Assembly: GCF_001831495.1 (NCBI RefSeq)
Contig: NZ_CP017689.1
Location: 3,658,001 to 3,722,000, forward strand
Direction of reading: 5' to 3'
From: Thalassotalea crassostreae
Lineage (GTDB): Bacteria > Pseudomonadota > Gammaproteobacteria > Enterobacterales > Alteromonadaceae
DNA: 64,000 nucleotides
Shown: positions 28,335 through 37,605 of the stretch, one piece after another
How the letters are laid out: every line of letters starts with the position of its first letter
How positions within the stretch are numbered: position 1 is the stretch's first letter
The notes under the pieces: generated by a model
Databases searched by the model: none
What the model was told of the DNA's origin: nothing
What the model saw: only the letters and a program-made list of their open reading frames with translations
Program-made: the position numbers and the translations under genes

Positions 28335-30125
28335 ATGAAAAAATACAATAAGCTTAAAACGTTTTGCTCTGCGCTTACGCTGGCAATAAGCTCTACAGCT
28401 TTAGCCGAAACTGTTACCCAAGCAAACACCGAAATAAAAGAAAGCCACTATTTACTTAGTAACAACCTCTTTGATGATGGCAGTGATATGTCCTATGAAC
28501 CAAGTCAAGTAGAAGCGAAAGGTGCTGCTTTTTCAATTGACTATCTTGATCCCGGTGGCAGTGGTATGGATGCTTACGTGCAAGGCACGGTGGGTGGTTT
28601 CAAAACTGGTGGTAACTGGAATCCAAGTGATTACTATTTAACAGGTATGCCCGAATTAATTACTAATCTAGATGACTCATTCCGTATACAGTGGAAAACT
28701 TTTCAAATAGATGCTCTCGATGCTGACGATAAATGGTGGGCGACCATTAATGTAATTTTTGATAACGGTCCGGCACTAATTGAGCCTGTTTCTGATAATC
28801 GTGATTTTGATATTGTGATTCAACTGGAGAGGTATGAGCAAGATGCATTAACAGATAAAGTTAAGGCAGAGAATACTTTTTACTATTGGTTTGCCCGAAA
28901 TCCTGATGGCAGCATAAAACCTTTTACTTTAAATATTGACGGCATTAATTATGAGTGGGCTGTACGATACAAATTTTTCAACTATGACCCTGAAGGTTCT
29001 AAAGCAAGCCAAGCACATAAAAACGACAAAGTTCATATCAAATATATCCCAATCGACAATAATAACGTAGCACCGTACTTAGACCACCCATTAAAAGCAT
29101 TCATTGATGCGAGCGCTGAATACATTGATTACATCGATATACCTGCCGAAGAAAGGGCTCTAGCAGATGAAAAAATCGCAGCGTCAGATTTATGGGTCAA
29201 ATCACTTTCTGCAGGTTATGAGGTCTATACTGGTGAATTTACTATCGGTAATGAATACTTCAAAGTTGTTAAAGATACTCTAGCGCCGAGCATTGTTACT
29301 GGAGTTAATGCTAATTTAGTAGATAATATTATAGAATTATCGTGGGACGCTCATAACGATGATGCTTTTCAAGAATACAATGTTTATCGCTCTGTAAATG
29401 GTGAGGTATTTAGTCAACATGCACAAGCTGTGTATAGTAATAACTATACAGATAGCGAGATTACAATAGGCGATAAATACGATTATTATATTACTGCAAA
29501 AGATCGTTCTTGGAATGAGTCTGCAAGCTCAACTGTAGTAACAATAAGCACTGATGCACCAAATAACGCTCCAGTTTGGAATAAAAATAGCTTTAGCTAT
29601 AGCGGTATTGTGAGCGGCGAACTTTTCGTACAACATCAAGAATGGCGCATTACCGATACAGAAAATGATCCGCTAACATTTGCTTTAGTTTCAGGACCAA
29701 GTTGGTTAACTGTTGAAGCCAATGGTAAAGTTTCAGGCACGCCGACACTTAATGATGTTGGTGATAATGTGTTTGTTCTAAGTGTAACCGATGGAATAAA
29801 TGCCCCTGTAGAGGCTACCATGACAGTAACCGTAGCTGCAGCTAATACTGCCCCGACCTTTTACAGCGACCCTTTTACAGCATCTAGTATAAAGAAAAAT
29901 CGATCTTATAATGACTCTATTGCTACATCGGCTACCGATGTTGACGACGATCCCCTAACTTACAGTAAAGTTTCAGGTCCAGATTGGTTAAATGTAAGTG
30001 AAACGGGAGCATTGAGCGGTACACCAACTCGTTCTAACAGAGGTTTAAATAGCTTCACAGTTAGCGTAAGTGATGGTATCAATCCTGCAGTAACTGCAAC
30101 TCTCGAAATTACAGTAAGCAATTAA
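28335..30125 (+). CDS. Secreted multidomain protein: GH12-like N-terminal region, FnIII and two Ig-like domains
   Basis: This is a 596-residue exported protein with a signal peptide ending near STALAE. The N-terminal part (about 40-310) has Trp/Tyr-rich strands such as WNPSDYYLTGMPELI and LWVKSLSAGYEVYTGEF, resembling GH12 endoglucanases, but I could not locate both catalytic glutamates safely. A fibronectin type III domain spans about 320-400. Two copies of a putative Ig-like (He_PIG/cadherin-like) domain follow, each with an SGPSWL or SGPDWL segment and LSGTPT/VSGTPT motif. No C-terminal sorting tail is seen. A polysaccharide-binding or degrading role is suggested by domain layout, with low certainty. 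Confidence 0.7.
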   Translation: MKKYNKLKTFCSALTLAISSTALAETVTQANTEIKESHYLLSNNLFDDGSDMSYEPSQVEAKGAAFSIDYLDPGGSGMDAYVQGTVGGFKTGGNWNPSDYYLTGMPELITNLDDSFRIQWKTFQIDALDADDKWWATINVIFDNGPALIEPVSDNRDFDIVIQLERYEQDALTDKVKAENTFYYWFARNPDGSIKPFTLNIDGINYEWAVRYKFFNYDPEGSKASQAHKNDKVHIKYIPIDNNNVAPYLDHPLKAFIDASAEYIDYIDIPAEERALADEKIAASDLWVKSLSAGYEVYTGEFTIGNEYFKVVKDTLAPSIVTGVNANLVDNIIELSWDAHNDDAFQEYNVYRSVNGEVFSQHAQAVYSNNYTDSEITIGDKYDYYITAKDRSWNESASSTVVTISTDAPNNAPVWNKNSFSYSGIVSGELFVQHQEWRITDTENDPLTFALVSGPSWLTVEANGKVSGTPTLNDVGDNVFVLSVTDGINAPVEATMTVTVAAANTAPTFYSDPFTASSIKKNRSYNDSIATSATDVDDDPLTYSKVSGPDWLNVSETGALSGTPTRSNRGLNSFTVSVSDGINPAVTATLEITVSN

Positions 30126-30142
30126 TTTTACATATTAACTTT

Positions 30143-30183
30143 ATACCCCTACTTTATTGCATATTTTGTAAAGGTAGGGGTAT
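30143..30183 (+). terminator. Terminator after the secreted-protein gene
   Basis: ATACCCCTAC at 30143-30152 and GTAGGGGTAT at 30174-30183 form a perfect 10-bp stem that continues as TTTA/TAAA with a bulge. A T-rich run follows. It is 18 bases after the stop codon. Confidence 0.7.
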
Positions 30184-30264
30184 TTTATATAGTCAAACAA
30201 TTATATGTTGGCATCTATACGTTAAGCTATTTTTGACAATAACTTGGGCTTTACAAAAATTCAC

Positions 30265-30795
30265 TTACTCAAGCGGTATTACTTTGCCAATGTACGGTAA
30301 ATGACGATATTTTTGCGCGTAATCAATGCCCACACCAACAACAAATTCATCGGGAATTTCGAAACCAATCCATTTGCAATCAACGTTTACTTCACGACGC
30401 GATGGCTTGTCTAATAACGTACAAATTTCAATTGAATTAGGTCCGCGCAGCTTTAAAATTTCTACTACTTTGTTTAAGGTATTGCCAGTATCAATAATAT
30501 CTTCTACTAAAAGAACATCCTTGCCTTCAATACAATCATCTAAGTCTTTTTTAATTTTAACATCACGAGAGCTTTCCATAGCATTGCCATAACTTGATGC
30601 AGTCATAAAATCGACCGTGTGATTGACTGCAATAGCGCGCGCTAAATCAGCCATAAACACAAATGAACCACGCAACAAACCAACCATTACTAGGTTATTA
30701 CTATCTTTATAATGCTCACTAATTTCTTTCCCTAGGGCTTGCACTCTCTCAGCAACATCTTGCTCCGAAATCATTACATCGACTCTATGTTTCAT
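30265..30795 (-). CDS. hpt: Hypoxanthine phosphoribosyltransferase
   Basis: This is a 176-residue purine salvage enzyme that joins hypoxanthine (and guanine) to PRPP. The PRPP-binding motif [11 protein letters not shown] is at about 98-108, the flexible loop with [10 protein letters not shown] is near 68-77, and ends with the [15 protein letters not shown] signature. Length and motifs match bacterial Hpt. It is a single gene, with a 326-bp gap upstream and no other regulatory pattern recognised. Confidence 0.95.
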   Translation of the reverse strand: MKHRVDVMISEQDVAERVQALGKEISEHYKDSNNLVMVGLLRGSFVFMADLARAIAVNHTVDFMTASSYGNAMESSRDVKIKKDLDDCIEGKDVLLVEDIIDTGNTLNKVVEILKLRGPNSIEICTLLDKPSRREVNVDCKWIGFEIPDEFVVGVGIDYAQKYRHLPYIGKVIPLE

Positions 30796-31121
30796 TTAAT
30801 ATTTCTCTTGATCATCTTTAAATTAAAATTGCTTATAAAACTATAGACCTATCCCGTTAGTCTCGCGATTGATTCTTACAATTACTTATTTTATCTTTTG
30901 TTCTTTTCTATCACTTTCAATAATTTAGATACAGATAATCTAGCAAAAAAGCGTCAGATTTTTTTACAGTTCAGAATAACTTTACTGCCTCCAGACCATA
31001 ACTCATTGAATATACTTCATTTTTTATGATGGAATAATTCTTGCTTGGCCAATATATAGAAGGAATTACGTAAATATATAAAAAACAAGAAGTTTAAAGA
31101 ATAAAATATTAAGGTAATTAA
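30796..31121. other. Intergenic gap, no recognised feature
   Basis: This 326-bp AT-rich stretch between hpt and the PEP-CTERM gene has no supported coding frame, tRNA or strong hairpin. It presumably contains both divergent promoters. Nothing distinctive is seen. Confidence 0.5.
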
Positions 31122-31775
31122 ATGAATTTAACGTATTTAAAAGCAACGATTGCTGCATTGATTTTATCGATAAGTAATGTTGCTAATGCCGGGTTAATCT
31201 TTAGTTTTGAAGAAGTTGATAACAATGTCACCATGACCTCTTCAGGCTCTATAGACACTAGTGGCTTAGTAGAAGGAAACACTTCTCCCTGGGGATATAC
31301 TGGTATCGAAAGTGGTACTTATGACTTTCTTGGTAGTACTAATTATGGCGAAATAGACATTTCTTTTGGTTTTAGTGCGGGTACTGACTATTCAGCTTGG
31401 CAAGGAGCAGCGAGTCCTTGGACAGAAACCTTTTGGTCATATAACTTTATGGACTTTGATGTGGTAAGTGGAACCAAACCATTTGCTACATTTATATGGG
31501 CAGCGCCTTCAGTGGCTTTACCCGGCTTAGGTATTCGTGAAGATGATCTAGAAGGTGATATTTGGTCAGCCGATCACAACTGGATTGCCAAAGGTTATAA
31601 CTTTGAAGTATTAGGCTTAAATTCAGGCTCATACACAGTGACCGATGCAGTGTCTGGCGAATTTATCACCATTCAAATTGGTGCCTTAAACCAAGCAAGC
31701 GTTCCAGAACCTTCAACTTTAGTTATTTTTGCACTAGGTATCTTAGGCTTAGCTTCAAGAAAATTTAGCAGATAA
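31122..31775 (+). CDS. PEP-CTERM sorting-domain protein
   Basis: This is a 217-residue secreted protein with a signal peptide ending near VANA-G. A Gly/Ser-rich beta-type middle part has no recognised domain. The C-terminus is a PEP-CTERM anchor: VPEPSTL, a hydrophobic segment LVIFALGILGLA and a basic end SRKFSR. Exosortase recognises such tails and transfers the protein to the surface, usually alongside exopolysaccharide. No exosortase gene lies in this window. Its role is unknown. A terminator follows 23 bases after the stop. Confidence 0.85.
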   Translation: MNLTYLKATIAALILSISNVANAGLIFSFEEVDNNVTMTSSGSIDTSGLVEGNTSPWGYTGIESGTYDFLGSTNYGEIDISFGFSAGTDYSAWQGAASPWTETFWSYNFMDFDVVSGTKPFATFIWAAPSVALPGLGIREDDLEGDIWSADHNWIAKGYNFEVLGLNSGSYTVTDAVSGEFITIQIGALNQASVPEPSTLVIFALGILGLASRKFSR

Positions 31776-31798
31776 TATAGCTTGTTATATAAACATAT

Positions 31799-31826
31799 AA
31801 AGCACCACTTGTTGGTGCTTTTTTAA
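31799..31826 (+). terminator. Terminator after the PEP-CTERM gene
   Basis: AAAGCACCA and TGGTGCTTT form a perfect 9-bp stem around CTTGT, followed by a T run. Confidence 0.8.
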
Positions 31827-31921
31827 TGGCTAAAACTAACAAGCAAAGCAAAACCTTGATGTATTTAAACAATTAAATTGTTATCCTGTAACCTGTTCCA
31901 ATACTAAAAATAAAAAGCACT

Positions 31922-33319
31922 ATGGATTACACCACTACCGTTCTTGTTACCCTTATCGTTTATAAAATTGTTTTAATTGGCATAGGTTTTTATGCCAATA
32001 AAAAAACAAGCTCTACAGAAGACTACTTTATTGGTGGCCGTGGTTTAGGGCCTTGGGTTGCTGCCATTAGCTCTGCTGCTTCTGCATCATCTGCCTGGAC
32101 ATTACTTGGCGTATCAGGCGCTGCTTATGCTATGGGTTTATCGGCAATATGGTTGGTTCCTGCTGTACTCGGTGGTTATATAATTAACTGGGTTTGGATT
32201 GCGCCTCGAATTCAACAAAAAGCCAAAACTGAAAACGCGGTAACTCTTACCGATGTATTAGCAAATAACAGTGGTTCATTTAAAAAACCAATTATTTGGT
32301 TCTGTTCATTTTGTATCGTATTTTGCTTTACCTTCTATGTGGCAGCGCAATTTCAGGCGGCGGGCACAACCTTTGCTTCTACCTTCAATGTTTCGATGAC
32401 CAGCAGTATTGTGATGGGTACCACGATTATCTTAATTTATACCTTGTTAGGCGGTTTTTGGGCGGTGAGTATTACCGATACATTACAAGGTTTACTGATG
32501 GCTCTGGCGTCACTGGTATTGCCAGTAGCAGGGCTTATTGCTGTTGGTGGTTTTGCTAATCTGTTTGAGCAAATGCAGCAAGTATTTGATGTTACACAAA
32601 TGCAAATTACTGGCCCGCATTCTGGCCTTGTCGCTATCGCTTTTGTAGTGGGATTGATGGGTATAGGTATAGCTCAGCCGGGACAGCCGCATGTAGTGAA
32701 TCGAATGATGGCGCTGCGAGACGAGAAGTCGGTAAGACAAGCAAAAATCATTGCCATCGGTTGGGCCGCCATCGTGATTGTTGGCATGATGATAGTCGGC
32801 TGGTGTGCCAAAGTTTTATTAACTGAATTGGTCGATAAAGAACAGGCTTTACTGGCCGTTACCAATCAACTGTTCCCACCGGTTGTTGCTGGTGTGATCA
32901 TTGCCGCTATTTTGTCGGCGATTATGTCTACCGCCGATAGCCAATTATTGGTTTCTGCATCGGCGATGTCTTATGATTTACTCGACAAAAAAGACGACAA
33001 AAAAAGTTTAAACTATTCGCGCCTGACCGTAGTGGCGATTTGTATTATTTCAATGTTATTGGCACTCTATGCACCGGAAGATATTTTCTCTCGGGTATTA
33101 TTTGCTTGGAATGCATTAGGGGCAGCATTTGGCCCGCTGTTAATTGTTAAATTAGTGAGTAAATCAGTTAATGGGAAACATGCCTTTGCGGCTATCGTTG
33201 TTGGTTTTAGCTTGTCAGTGATTTTAAGTTTATTCCCGTCACCACCGGGGGATTATTTGGAACGGTTAGTGCCGTTTGCGTTATCATTTTCAATCGCTTG
33301 GTTAGGTCGAAGTAAATAA
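31922..33319 (+). CDS. Sodium/solute symporter (SSS family, proline-type)
   Basis: This is a 465-residue membrane protein of about 12-13 segments, of the sodium:solute symporter family. It opens with TEDYFIGGRGLGPWVAAISSAASASSAWTLLGVSG broken across segments 1-3, as in PutP, where the SAxASSAW residues take part in Na+ binding. A second signature, IMSTADSQLL, lies near 334-343. Na+-coupled uptake of proline or a related amino acid or carboxylate is likely. No ribosome site is visible before the ATG at 31922. The gene ends with a strong terminator. Exact substrate is inferred. Confidence 0.85.
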   Translation: MDYTTTVLVTLIVYKIVLIGIGFYANKKTSSTEDYFIGGRGLGPWVAAISSAASASSAWTLLGVSGAAYAMGLSAIWLVPAVLGGYIINWVWIAPRIQQKAKTENAVTLTDVLANNSGSFKKPIIWFCSFCIVFCFTFYVAAQFQAAGTTFASTFNVSMTSSIVMGTTIILIYTLLGGFWAVSITDTLQGLLMALASLVLPVAGLIAVGGFANLFEQMQQVFDVTQMQITGPHSGLVAIAFVVGLMGIGIAQPGQPHVVNRMMALRDEKSVRQAKIIAIGWAAIVIVGMMIVGWCAKVLLTELVDKEQALLAVTNQLFPPVVAGVIIAAILSAIMSTADSQLLVSASAMSYDLLDKKDDKKSLNYSRLTVVAICIISMLLALYAPEDIFSRVLFAWNALGAAFGPLLIVKLVSKSVNGKHAFAAIVVGFSLSVILSLFPSPPGDYLERLVPFALSFSIAWLGRSK

Positions 33320-33342
33320 AGTTATTGCCGGATTAAATGTGC

Positions 33343-33379
33343 AAAAGCCAACGAACTCACTGCAATTCGTTGGCTTTTT
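33343..33379. terminator. Bidirectional terminator hairpin
   Basis: AAAAGCCAACGAA (33343-33355) and TTCGTTGGCTTTT (33366-33378) form a perfect 13-bp stem. A T run follows on the plus strand. It separates the symporter and the convergent reductase gene. Confidence 0.85.
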
Positions 33380-33424
33380 ATTGAAAAAATAATATTTAGT
33401 GGACTCTGACACCAGTATTTTAAG

Positions 33425-34459
33425 CTAAGGGACGAGTATTACCTTACCGTCACTCTTATGATCAGCATAGTGTTCTAACGCTTCAGGAAAATCTGAAAAA
33501 TTAAATTCTCCATAAATATCGGTTTGAAATATACCCTCACTAAATAGTTTTTGCACTTTACGGCTTAATCCTAGTACTTGCCAAGGTTTTGCATTGCCAA
33601 TGTAGGTTGCTAGCCAGAAGCCTTCTATTTTATGCTGTTTAAAAATTACATCGGCCACTGAAAATTGCCCACCAATGGGATCATGGGTTTCAGTGAGTCG
33701 ACCATAAACAATGGCGGTAGATTTAGGCGGCATACACGACATTGTTGTCGGTGTATCAATGTCGGCAACTGCATCTAAAAGAACGGTCGCTTTCAATTCG
33801 CTACTAGCGCTTTTAAGCTGCGCTTTAAAGTCTTCAGCTGTGGTCAATAAAACTTTATCTGCTCCAAGCTTGGTTAATACTTCAACATTAGCTTCTGATC
33901 GTACCGTAGCAATCGTCTTAATGCCTTTTATTTTGGCATAACGAATCGCACCTTTACCTACTTGGCTTGCCGCGGCATTAATAACAACGGCTTTTGCACC
34001 AAGCTCTATTGCACGTTCAATTAAACATACCGAAGTACATGGGTTAACAATTATCGTAGAGGCTTGAACATCGCTGATATCATCGCGAACCGGCAAGCAA
34101 AAATTTGCTTTGGTAACCGCATATTCAGCCCATACACCGTCTTTTCCTGGTTGTGCTGACAGTGCTACGCGCTTTCCCTTTAGCCACTTTCCATATAAGC
34201 CTGCATTAGCATCTATCACCAGACCACAACCTTCAAAGCCAACAAAACTGCCATTGACTGGCGGTAAGCCATATTTGCCCATCAAATAAACCAAATCGGA
34301 TGGATTAACTGGGGCTGCCAACATTTTAACCAATACTTGACCCGATTTTAACGCTGGCAACTCTTTATCGATAAGTTCAATACGATCGGATAGTGGGGCG
34401 TTTAAATCATCGATGAGATTTAGAGCAAAACCTTTGTGTGTAACCGGAGTAGTAGTCAT
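33425..34459 (-). CDS. MDR-superfamily NAD(P)H reductase (enoyl/quinone reductase-like)
   Basis: This is a 344-residue medium-chain dehydrogenase/reductase. The GroES-like N-terminal half has APVNPSDLVYLMGKYGLP near 50-67 and the Rossmann half a VVINAAASQVGKGAIRYAKIKG segment near 158-179. The zinc-ligand set is not evident, so it is probably a zinc-free quinone oxidoreductase or trans-2-enoyl-CoA (MECR-like) reductase that uses NADPH. It precedes a radical SAM gene on the same strand but with a 41-bp gap. The substrate is not readable. Confidence 0.8.
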   Translation of the reverse strand: MTTTPVTHKGFALNLIDDLNAPLSDRIELIDKELPALKSGQVLVKMLAAPVNPSDLVYLMGKYGLPPVNGSFVGFEGCGLVIDANAGLYGKWLKGKRVALSAQPGKDGVWAEYAVTKANFCLPVRDDISDVQASTIIVNPCTSVCLIERAIELGAKAVVINAAASQVGKGAIRYAKIKGIKTIATVRSEANVEVLTKLGADKVLLTTAEDFKAQLKSASSELKATVLLDAVADIDTPTTMSCMPPKSTAIVYGRLTETHDPIGGQFSVADVIFKQHKIEGFWLATYIGNAKPWQVLGLSRKVQKLFSEGIFQTDIYGEFNFSDFPEALEHYADHKSDGKVILVP

Positions 34460-34502
34460 AATTTCTCGTCAATGTGTATTAGTTTAATTCGGGTTGTGTT
34501 AG

Positions 34503-35393
34503 CTATAGTCCACGTTGCCATTCTTTTCTAAGATGAACAGCATCGGGATGATTAAGCGCCATATCAATTTGATTTACCAAGCGCTCTTTATCTTTACCTA
34601 AAACTCCCTTTAATACTAGGTAATTCGAGGCATGGTCGCTGCGAAATATGGTCTTGTTAAGTTCCAGCGCCTTTAATAACAGCGCCATTTCAGCAAACAA
34701 TTCATTTTGACTTAACTGCCTGAACTTACCATTAAAGTTTTCGGCAAAGCGTTGCTCTCCCAATGGAAAAGAAACCACTAATGTTGACAGGTAGTCGGGC
34801 TGCGCTGCGTTCATAAGCTTAGCTGAATTAATCGCATGTTGCTTTGAATACTCTGGACCGCCTAAACCATTTAGAATCATCACTGACGATTTCATTCCGG
34901 CCTGTTTGATTTTGTTTAGTGCTTGCAATGAGCTGTCAAAAGTTTCACCTTTTTCGATTAGCTCAAGCACTTCATCGTCACCACTTTCACAACCAACATA
35001 CATTAAACTTAGACCTAAACCTTTCAATTGAGAAAGTTGTTCTACGGTTTTATTATTTAAGTTTCTTGGCAAGCAATAACTAGAGATTCTGCCAACATCG
35101 GGAAAATACTGCCTGATCAATAAAAGAATATCTTTCAGCCGATTGAACGGTAACATCATCGCATCACCGTCAGCGAGGAATACTCGATGAACAGGTAAGC
35201 TTGATTGTTTAATTTGAATTAACTCTTGCTCTATTTGCTCAAGTTTTTTCGGTCTAAATTTTTTGTTGTCATTGGTATACATATCGCAAAATGTGCAGCG
35301 ATTCCAAGAACAGCCATTGGTGACTTGCAAAATCAAACTTTTCCATTCCGATGGCGGTCGAAATACCGGTTCAATATATTCTAATGGGTACAT
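34503..35393 (-). CDS. Radical SAM protein
   Basis: This is a 296-residue radical S-adenosylmethionine enzyme. The 4Fe-4S signature C-x3-C-x2-C is seen as CSWNRCTFC at about 29-37. A glycine-rich SAM-contact region (CESGDDEVL) follows. It resembles the short Elp3/HemN-like class without an extra C-terminal cluster. Reaction and substrate are unknown. It lies upstream of the MDR gene on the same strand, with a start preceded by GAGAAAT. Confidence 0.82.
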   Translation of the reverse strand: MYPLEYIEPVFRPPSEWKSLILQVTNGCSWNRCTFCDMYTNDNKKFRPKKLEQIEQELIQIKQSSLPVHRVFLADGDAMMLPFNRLKDILLLIRQYFPDVGRISSYCLPRNLNNKTVEQLSQLKGLGLSLMYVGCESGDDEVLELIEKGETFDSSLQALNKIKQAGMKSSVMILNGLGGPEYSKQHAINSAKLMNAAQPDYLSTLVVSFPLGEQRFAENFNGKFRQLSQNELFAEMALLLKALELNKTIFRSDHASNYLVLKGVLGKDKERLVNQIDMALNHPDAVHLRKEWQRGL

Positions 35394-35444
35394 TTATTTC
35401 TCGTGTAATTTCTATTCTTATCTCTATTGCTGACCAAGCTTCAT

Positions 35445-35636
35445 TTATTCTTCTTGAAAAATATCTTCTATTGTTAGTTCGAACAAACGCGCTACTTTAA
35501 AAGCCAAAGGCAAACTTGGATCATATTTACCTTTTTCAATGGCATTGATGGTTTGCCTAGAAACATCCAGAGCCAACGCTAAATCTGCCTGCGTCAAATC
35601 GCATTCAGCTCTTAAAACTTTCAGTCGATTCTTCAT
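35445..35636 (-). CDS. Small XRE-family helix-turn-helix regulator
   Basis: This is a 63-residue single-domain DNA-binding protein with the helix-turn-helix in LTQADLALALDVSRQTINAIEKGKYDPSL (about 14-42) split by turns. It overlaps the upstream membrane-protein gene by an ATGA junction, indicating translational coupling. AAGGAAG precedes the ATG. Small XRE proteins of this kind, paired with a membrane protein, repress their own operon and may sense a membrane-linked signal. The palindromes at 36069-36150 are its probable operators. Confidence 0.85.
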   Translation of the reverse strand: MKNRLKVLRAECDLTQADLALALDVSRQTINAIEKGKYDPSLPLAFKVARLFELTIEDIFQEE

Positions 35637-36049
35637 AGATACTTCCTTTTACCCATTATGATTCCGACCATATAGGCAACGGCCATCACCATAATCAGGT
35701 GTGAGATTTCCGGTTCATAAGTAATTAAGCGAATATCCTCTAACATCTCGTACGAAGTACCGGCAATTAAACCAACCCCCAAAGATAACGCCATGGCATT
35801 AAGTTGAATTTTTTGCATCAATTCATCAAGGCTGAGGATTTGTCTGCGCGTCACCAATACCATTTTAATGCCTGCCGCTATGTGCAAGATTAAAGCAATT
35901 ACAGAAATTGAAGTTTCGAAGTCCCAAATAAATTTCGGACCAAACGCAACGAGCGCTGTTGAAATTAACCAAACGACAGTCCAAATGGCAACCTGTACGG
36001 TATTCTTTATGTTTTCTTGCTGCCAATCATTATTTTCTTGTGTAATCAT
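35633..36049 (-). CDS. Four-helix membrane protein paired with XRE regulator
   Basis: This is a 138-residue inner-membrane protein with four hydrophobic segments, near residues 18-40, 48-68, 85-108 and 117-135, and short charged loops. No catalytic motif is recognised. AGGAG lies 9 bases before the ATG. It is the first gene of a two-gene operon with the XRE regulator and overlaps it by the sequence ATGA. The function is unknown, and a stress or membrane-signal role for such pairs is only a guess. Confidence 0.75.
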   Translation of the reverse strand: MITQENNDWQQENIKNTVQVAIWTVVWLISTALVAFGPKFIWDFETSISVIALILHIAAGIKMVLVTRRQILSLDELMQKIQLNAMALSLGVGLIAGTSYEMLEDIRLITYEPEISHLIMVMAVAYMVGIIMGKRKYL

Positions 36050-36068
36050 TAGTATATACTCCTATACA

Positions 36069-36150
36069 AAAAGTAAAACAAGCTTTACTTTTAATAAAAG
36101 GATAATACAGCAAGAAAACACAATGTCAAATAAACTTTACTTTTAGTAAA
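36069..36150. promoter_or_regulatory. Palindromic operator cluster of the XRE/membrane pair
   Basis: TTTACTTTTAATAAA (36084-36098) and TTTACTTTTAGTAAA (36136-36150), the second a perfect palindrome around TTT, are nearly the same site. An inverted AAGTAAAA/TTTACTT pair lies at 36070-36090. These sit 35-100 bases before the membrane-protein start and suit cooperative binding by the XRE dimer. Confidence 0.55.
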
Positions 36151-36163
36151 TCATACATAACAA

Positions 36164-36189
36164 AAAACCCACGAACATCAGTGGGCTTT
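36164..36189 (-). terminator. Terminator after the CitE-like lyase gene
   Basis: CCCAC/GTGGG with AAA/TTT extensions forms the stem. Read on the minus strand it is followed by a T run, ending the gene at 36229-37218. Confidence 0.7.
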
Positions 36190-36228
36190 ATATCGTCTAA
36201 TTACGGTAGTCTGACTAAGCTAGTTTAA

Positions 36229-37218
36229 TTAAAAGAACGCAGATTTAGCTTGTTCACTAATGTCGATTCCCGTTACATGGGCACGTTGTAATAACTGCCA
36301 AAAATAACGATAAGTTGCGCGGTCATGCAATTCACCTTTGTGCTGAATTGGTCCCCAACTATTTGCTTGCGCTGCGAGTAAGATATCTTGCGCGTCTTCT
36401 ACCTCTTCATAATTCGGCTTCATCGCATCAACAATGGCAGTAATTTGAGTCGGATAAATACTCCACATACGCAAGAAACCAAATTCATTTCTTGCTCGTT
36501 TTGCATCATCGCGTGCTTGCTCAACATTTTTCAAATCAAGGGTTACGTTGTGAGCAGGTACAACACCATTGGCAAGCGCCGCAGCAACTAATTCAGTTTT
36601 TGCACGAGCTAATAATGGGTGGTCAAATTGACCTGGACTGCGCATACATGCCGCAGGAATTGCGCCATTGTGACCTGAAACGAAATCCATCATGCCAAAA
36701 TCAAGTAATTGCACCCATGGTGTTGCGGCAATGTCCCAAATTTCATGTAGTGCACCGTGAGTTTCAATTAACACATGAATTGGAATCTCTCGGTTGATAT
36801 TATTTGCCTTACAACTTTGTTGAATATACTCAACCATGTCTTTTATTTGCTGAGCCTTAGTTGGTTTTGGCAAGGTAATATAAGCGAGTTTTTCACCACA
36901 GGAAGGAATTAGAATATCAACATCTTTTTGCCAGTGGTCATGGGTATAATCGTGAATACGTACACCCATCATATTTAATTCGTTGTCAGCACTACCAATA
37001 ATGCGAGCGACCATTTCAGCATGTTCTTTTTCAGAACCTGCGGCGGCACCATCTTCACAATCACAGGTAATATCAAAAATCGGACCTAAATCTCTTTGCA
37101 TCTGCATTGCTTTGAGAATTAGCTTTTCAGAGCCCGCGAAATGTTCACAGCTAGGAATAATTGGAAATGGCTTTTCCGCATCAAATAGAGCGTCATTTGG
37201 ATGAACATTTGCAGTCAT
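36229..37218 (-). CDS. HpcH/CitE-family CoA-ester lyase (malyl/methylmalyl-CoA lyase-like)
   Basis: This is a 329-residue TIM-barrel lyase of the citrate-lyase-beta/HpcH family. The metal-binding region has CDCEDGAA (about 53-60) and Asp/Glu further along, and IHVLIETHGALHEI (about 144-158) carries the conserved Glu. Family members cleave malyl-CoA, beta-methylmalyl-CoA or citramalyl-CoA to a 2-oxoacid and acyl-CoA. It is divergent to a second lyase gene, across a 387-bp gap, and its neighbours include mesaconyl-CoA hydratase. GGAG is 8 bases before the ATG. beta-Methylmalyl-CoA cleavage is the best guess. Confidence 0.85.
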   Translation of the reverse strand: MTANVHPNDALFDAEKPFPIIPSCEHFAGSEKLILKAMQMQRDLGPIFDITCDCEDGAAAGSEKEHAEMVARIIGSADNELNMMGVRIHDYTHDHWQKDVDILIPSCGEKLAYITLPKPTKAQQIKDMVEYIQQSCKANNINREIPIHVLIETHGALHEIWDIAATPWVQLLDFGMMDFVSGHNGAIPAACMRSPGQFDHPLLARAKTELVAAALANGVVPAHNVTLDLKNVEQARDDAKRARNEFGFLRMWSIYPTQITAIVDAMKPNYEEVEDAQDILLAAQANSWGPIQHKGELHDRATYRYFWQLLQRAHVTGIDISEQAKSAFF

Positions 37219-37605
37219 GGTTTTCTCCGATAGTTTGATTAAAAGTGTAATTTTATTTCAATTTCTATTACTTAAATAAGTACCCTTGAACAATAACTAA
37301 GTCAACTTCTAAAGCCAAAATTACAACTAAAGTGCTAGTTACAAGCTCATTAATATTGTTTATACCTATAGAGTATACGCTTGCCCCACATAAGAAAGCC
37401 ATATGAGTAACTAAGGCGACAAGGCCGTTGTTAATAATTTGTTATACCTAGGTTAACGACATTTAAAATAAATTTCAAACAATAGTTTGAACTATTTACT
37501 CTAATTGTGTAAGTTTAATTGAAAGCTTTCACTAAAAACAACAAACCCAACACTGGACGTATGTAACAACAACCATAATCACAATTAGAATTGAAGGAGT
37601 TATCG
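37219..37605. other. Divergent promoter gap between lyase genes
   Basis: This 387-bp stretch has no supported coding frame. A short hairpin ACAA-GGCCG-TTGT lies near 37414. A TTTGAACTATTTAC word near 37486 shares the first bases of the fatty-acid-island operator, but not the rest. It must hold promoters for the two divergent units. Confidence 0.5.
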
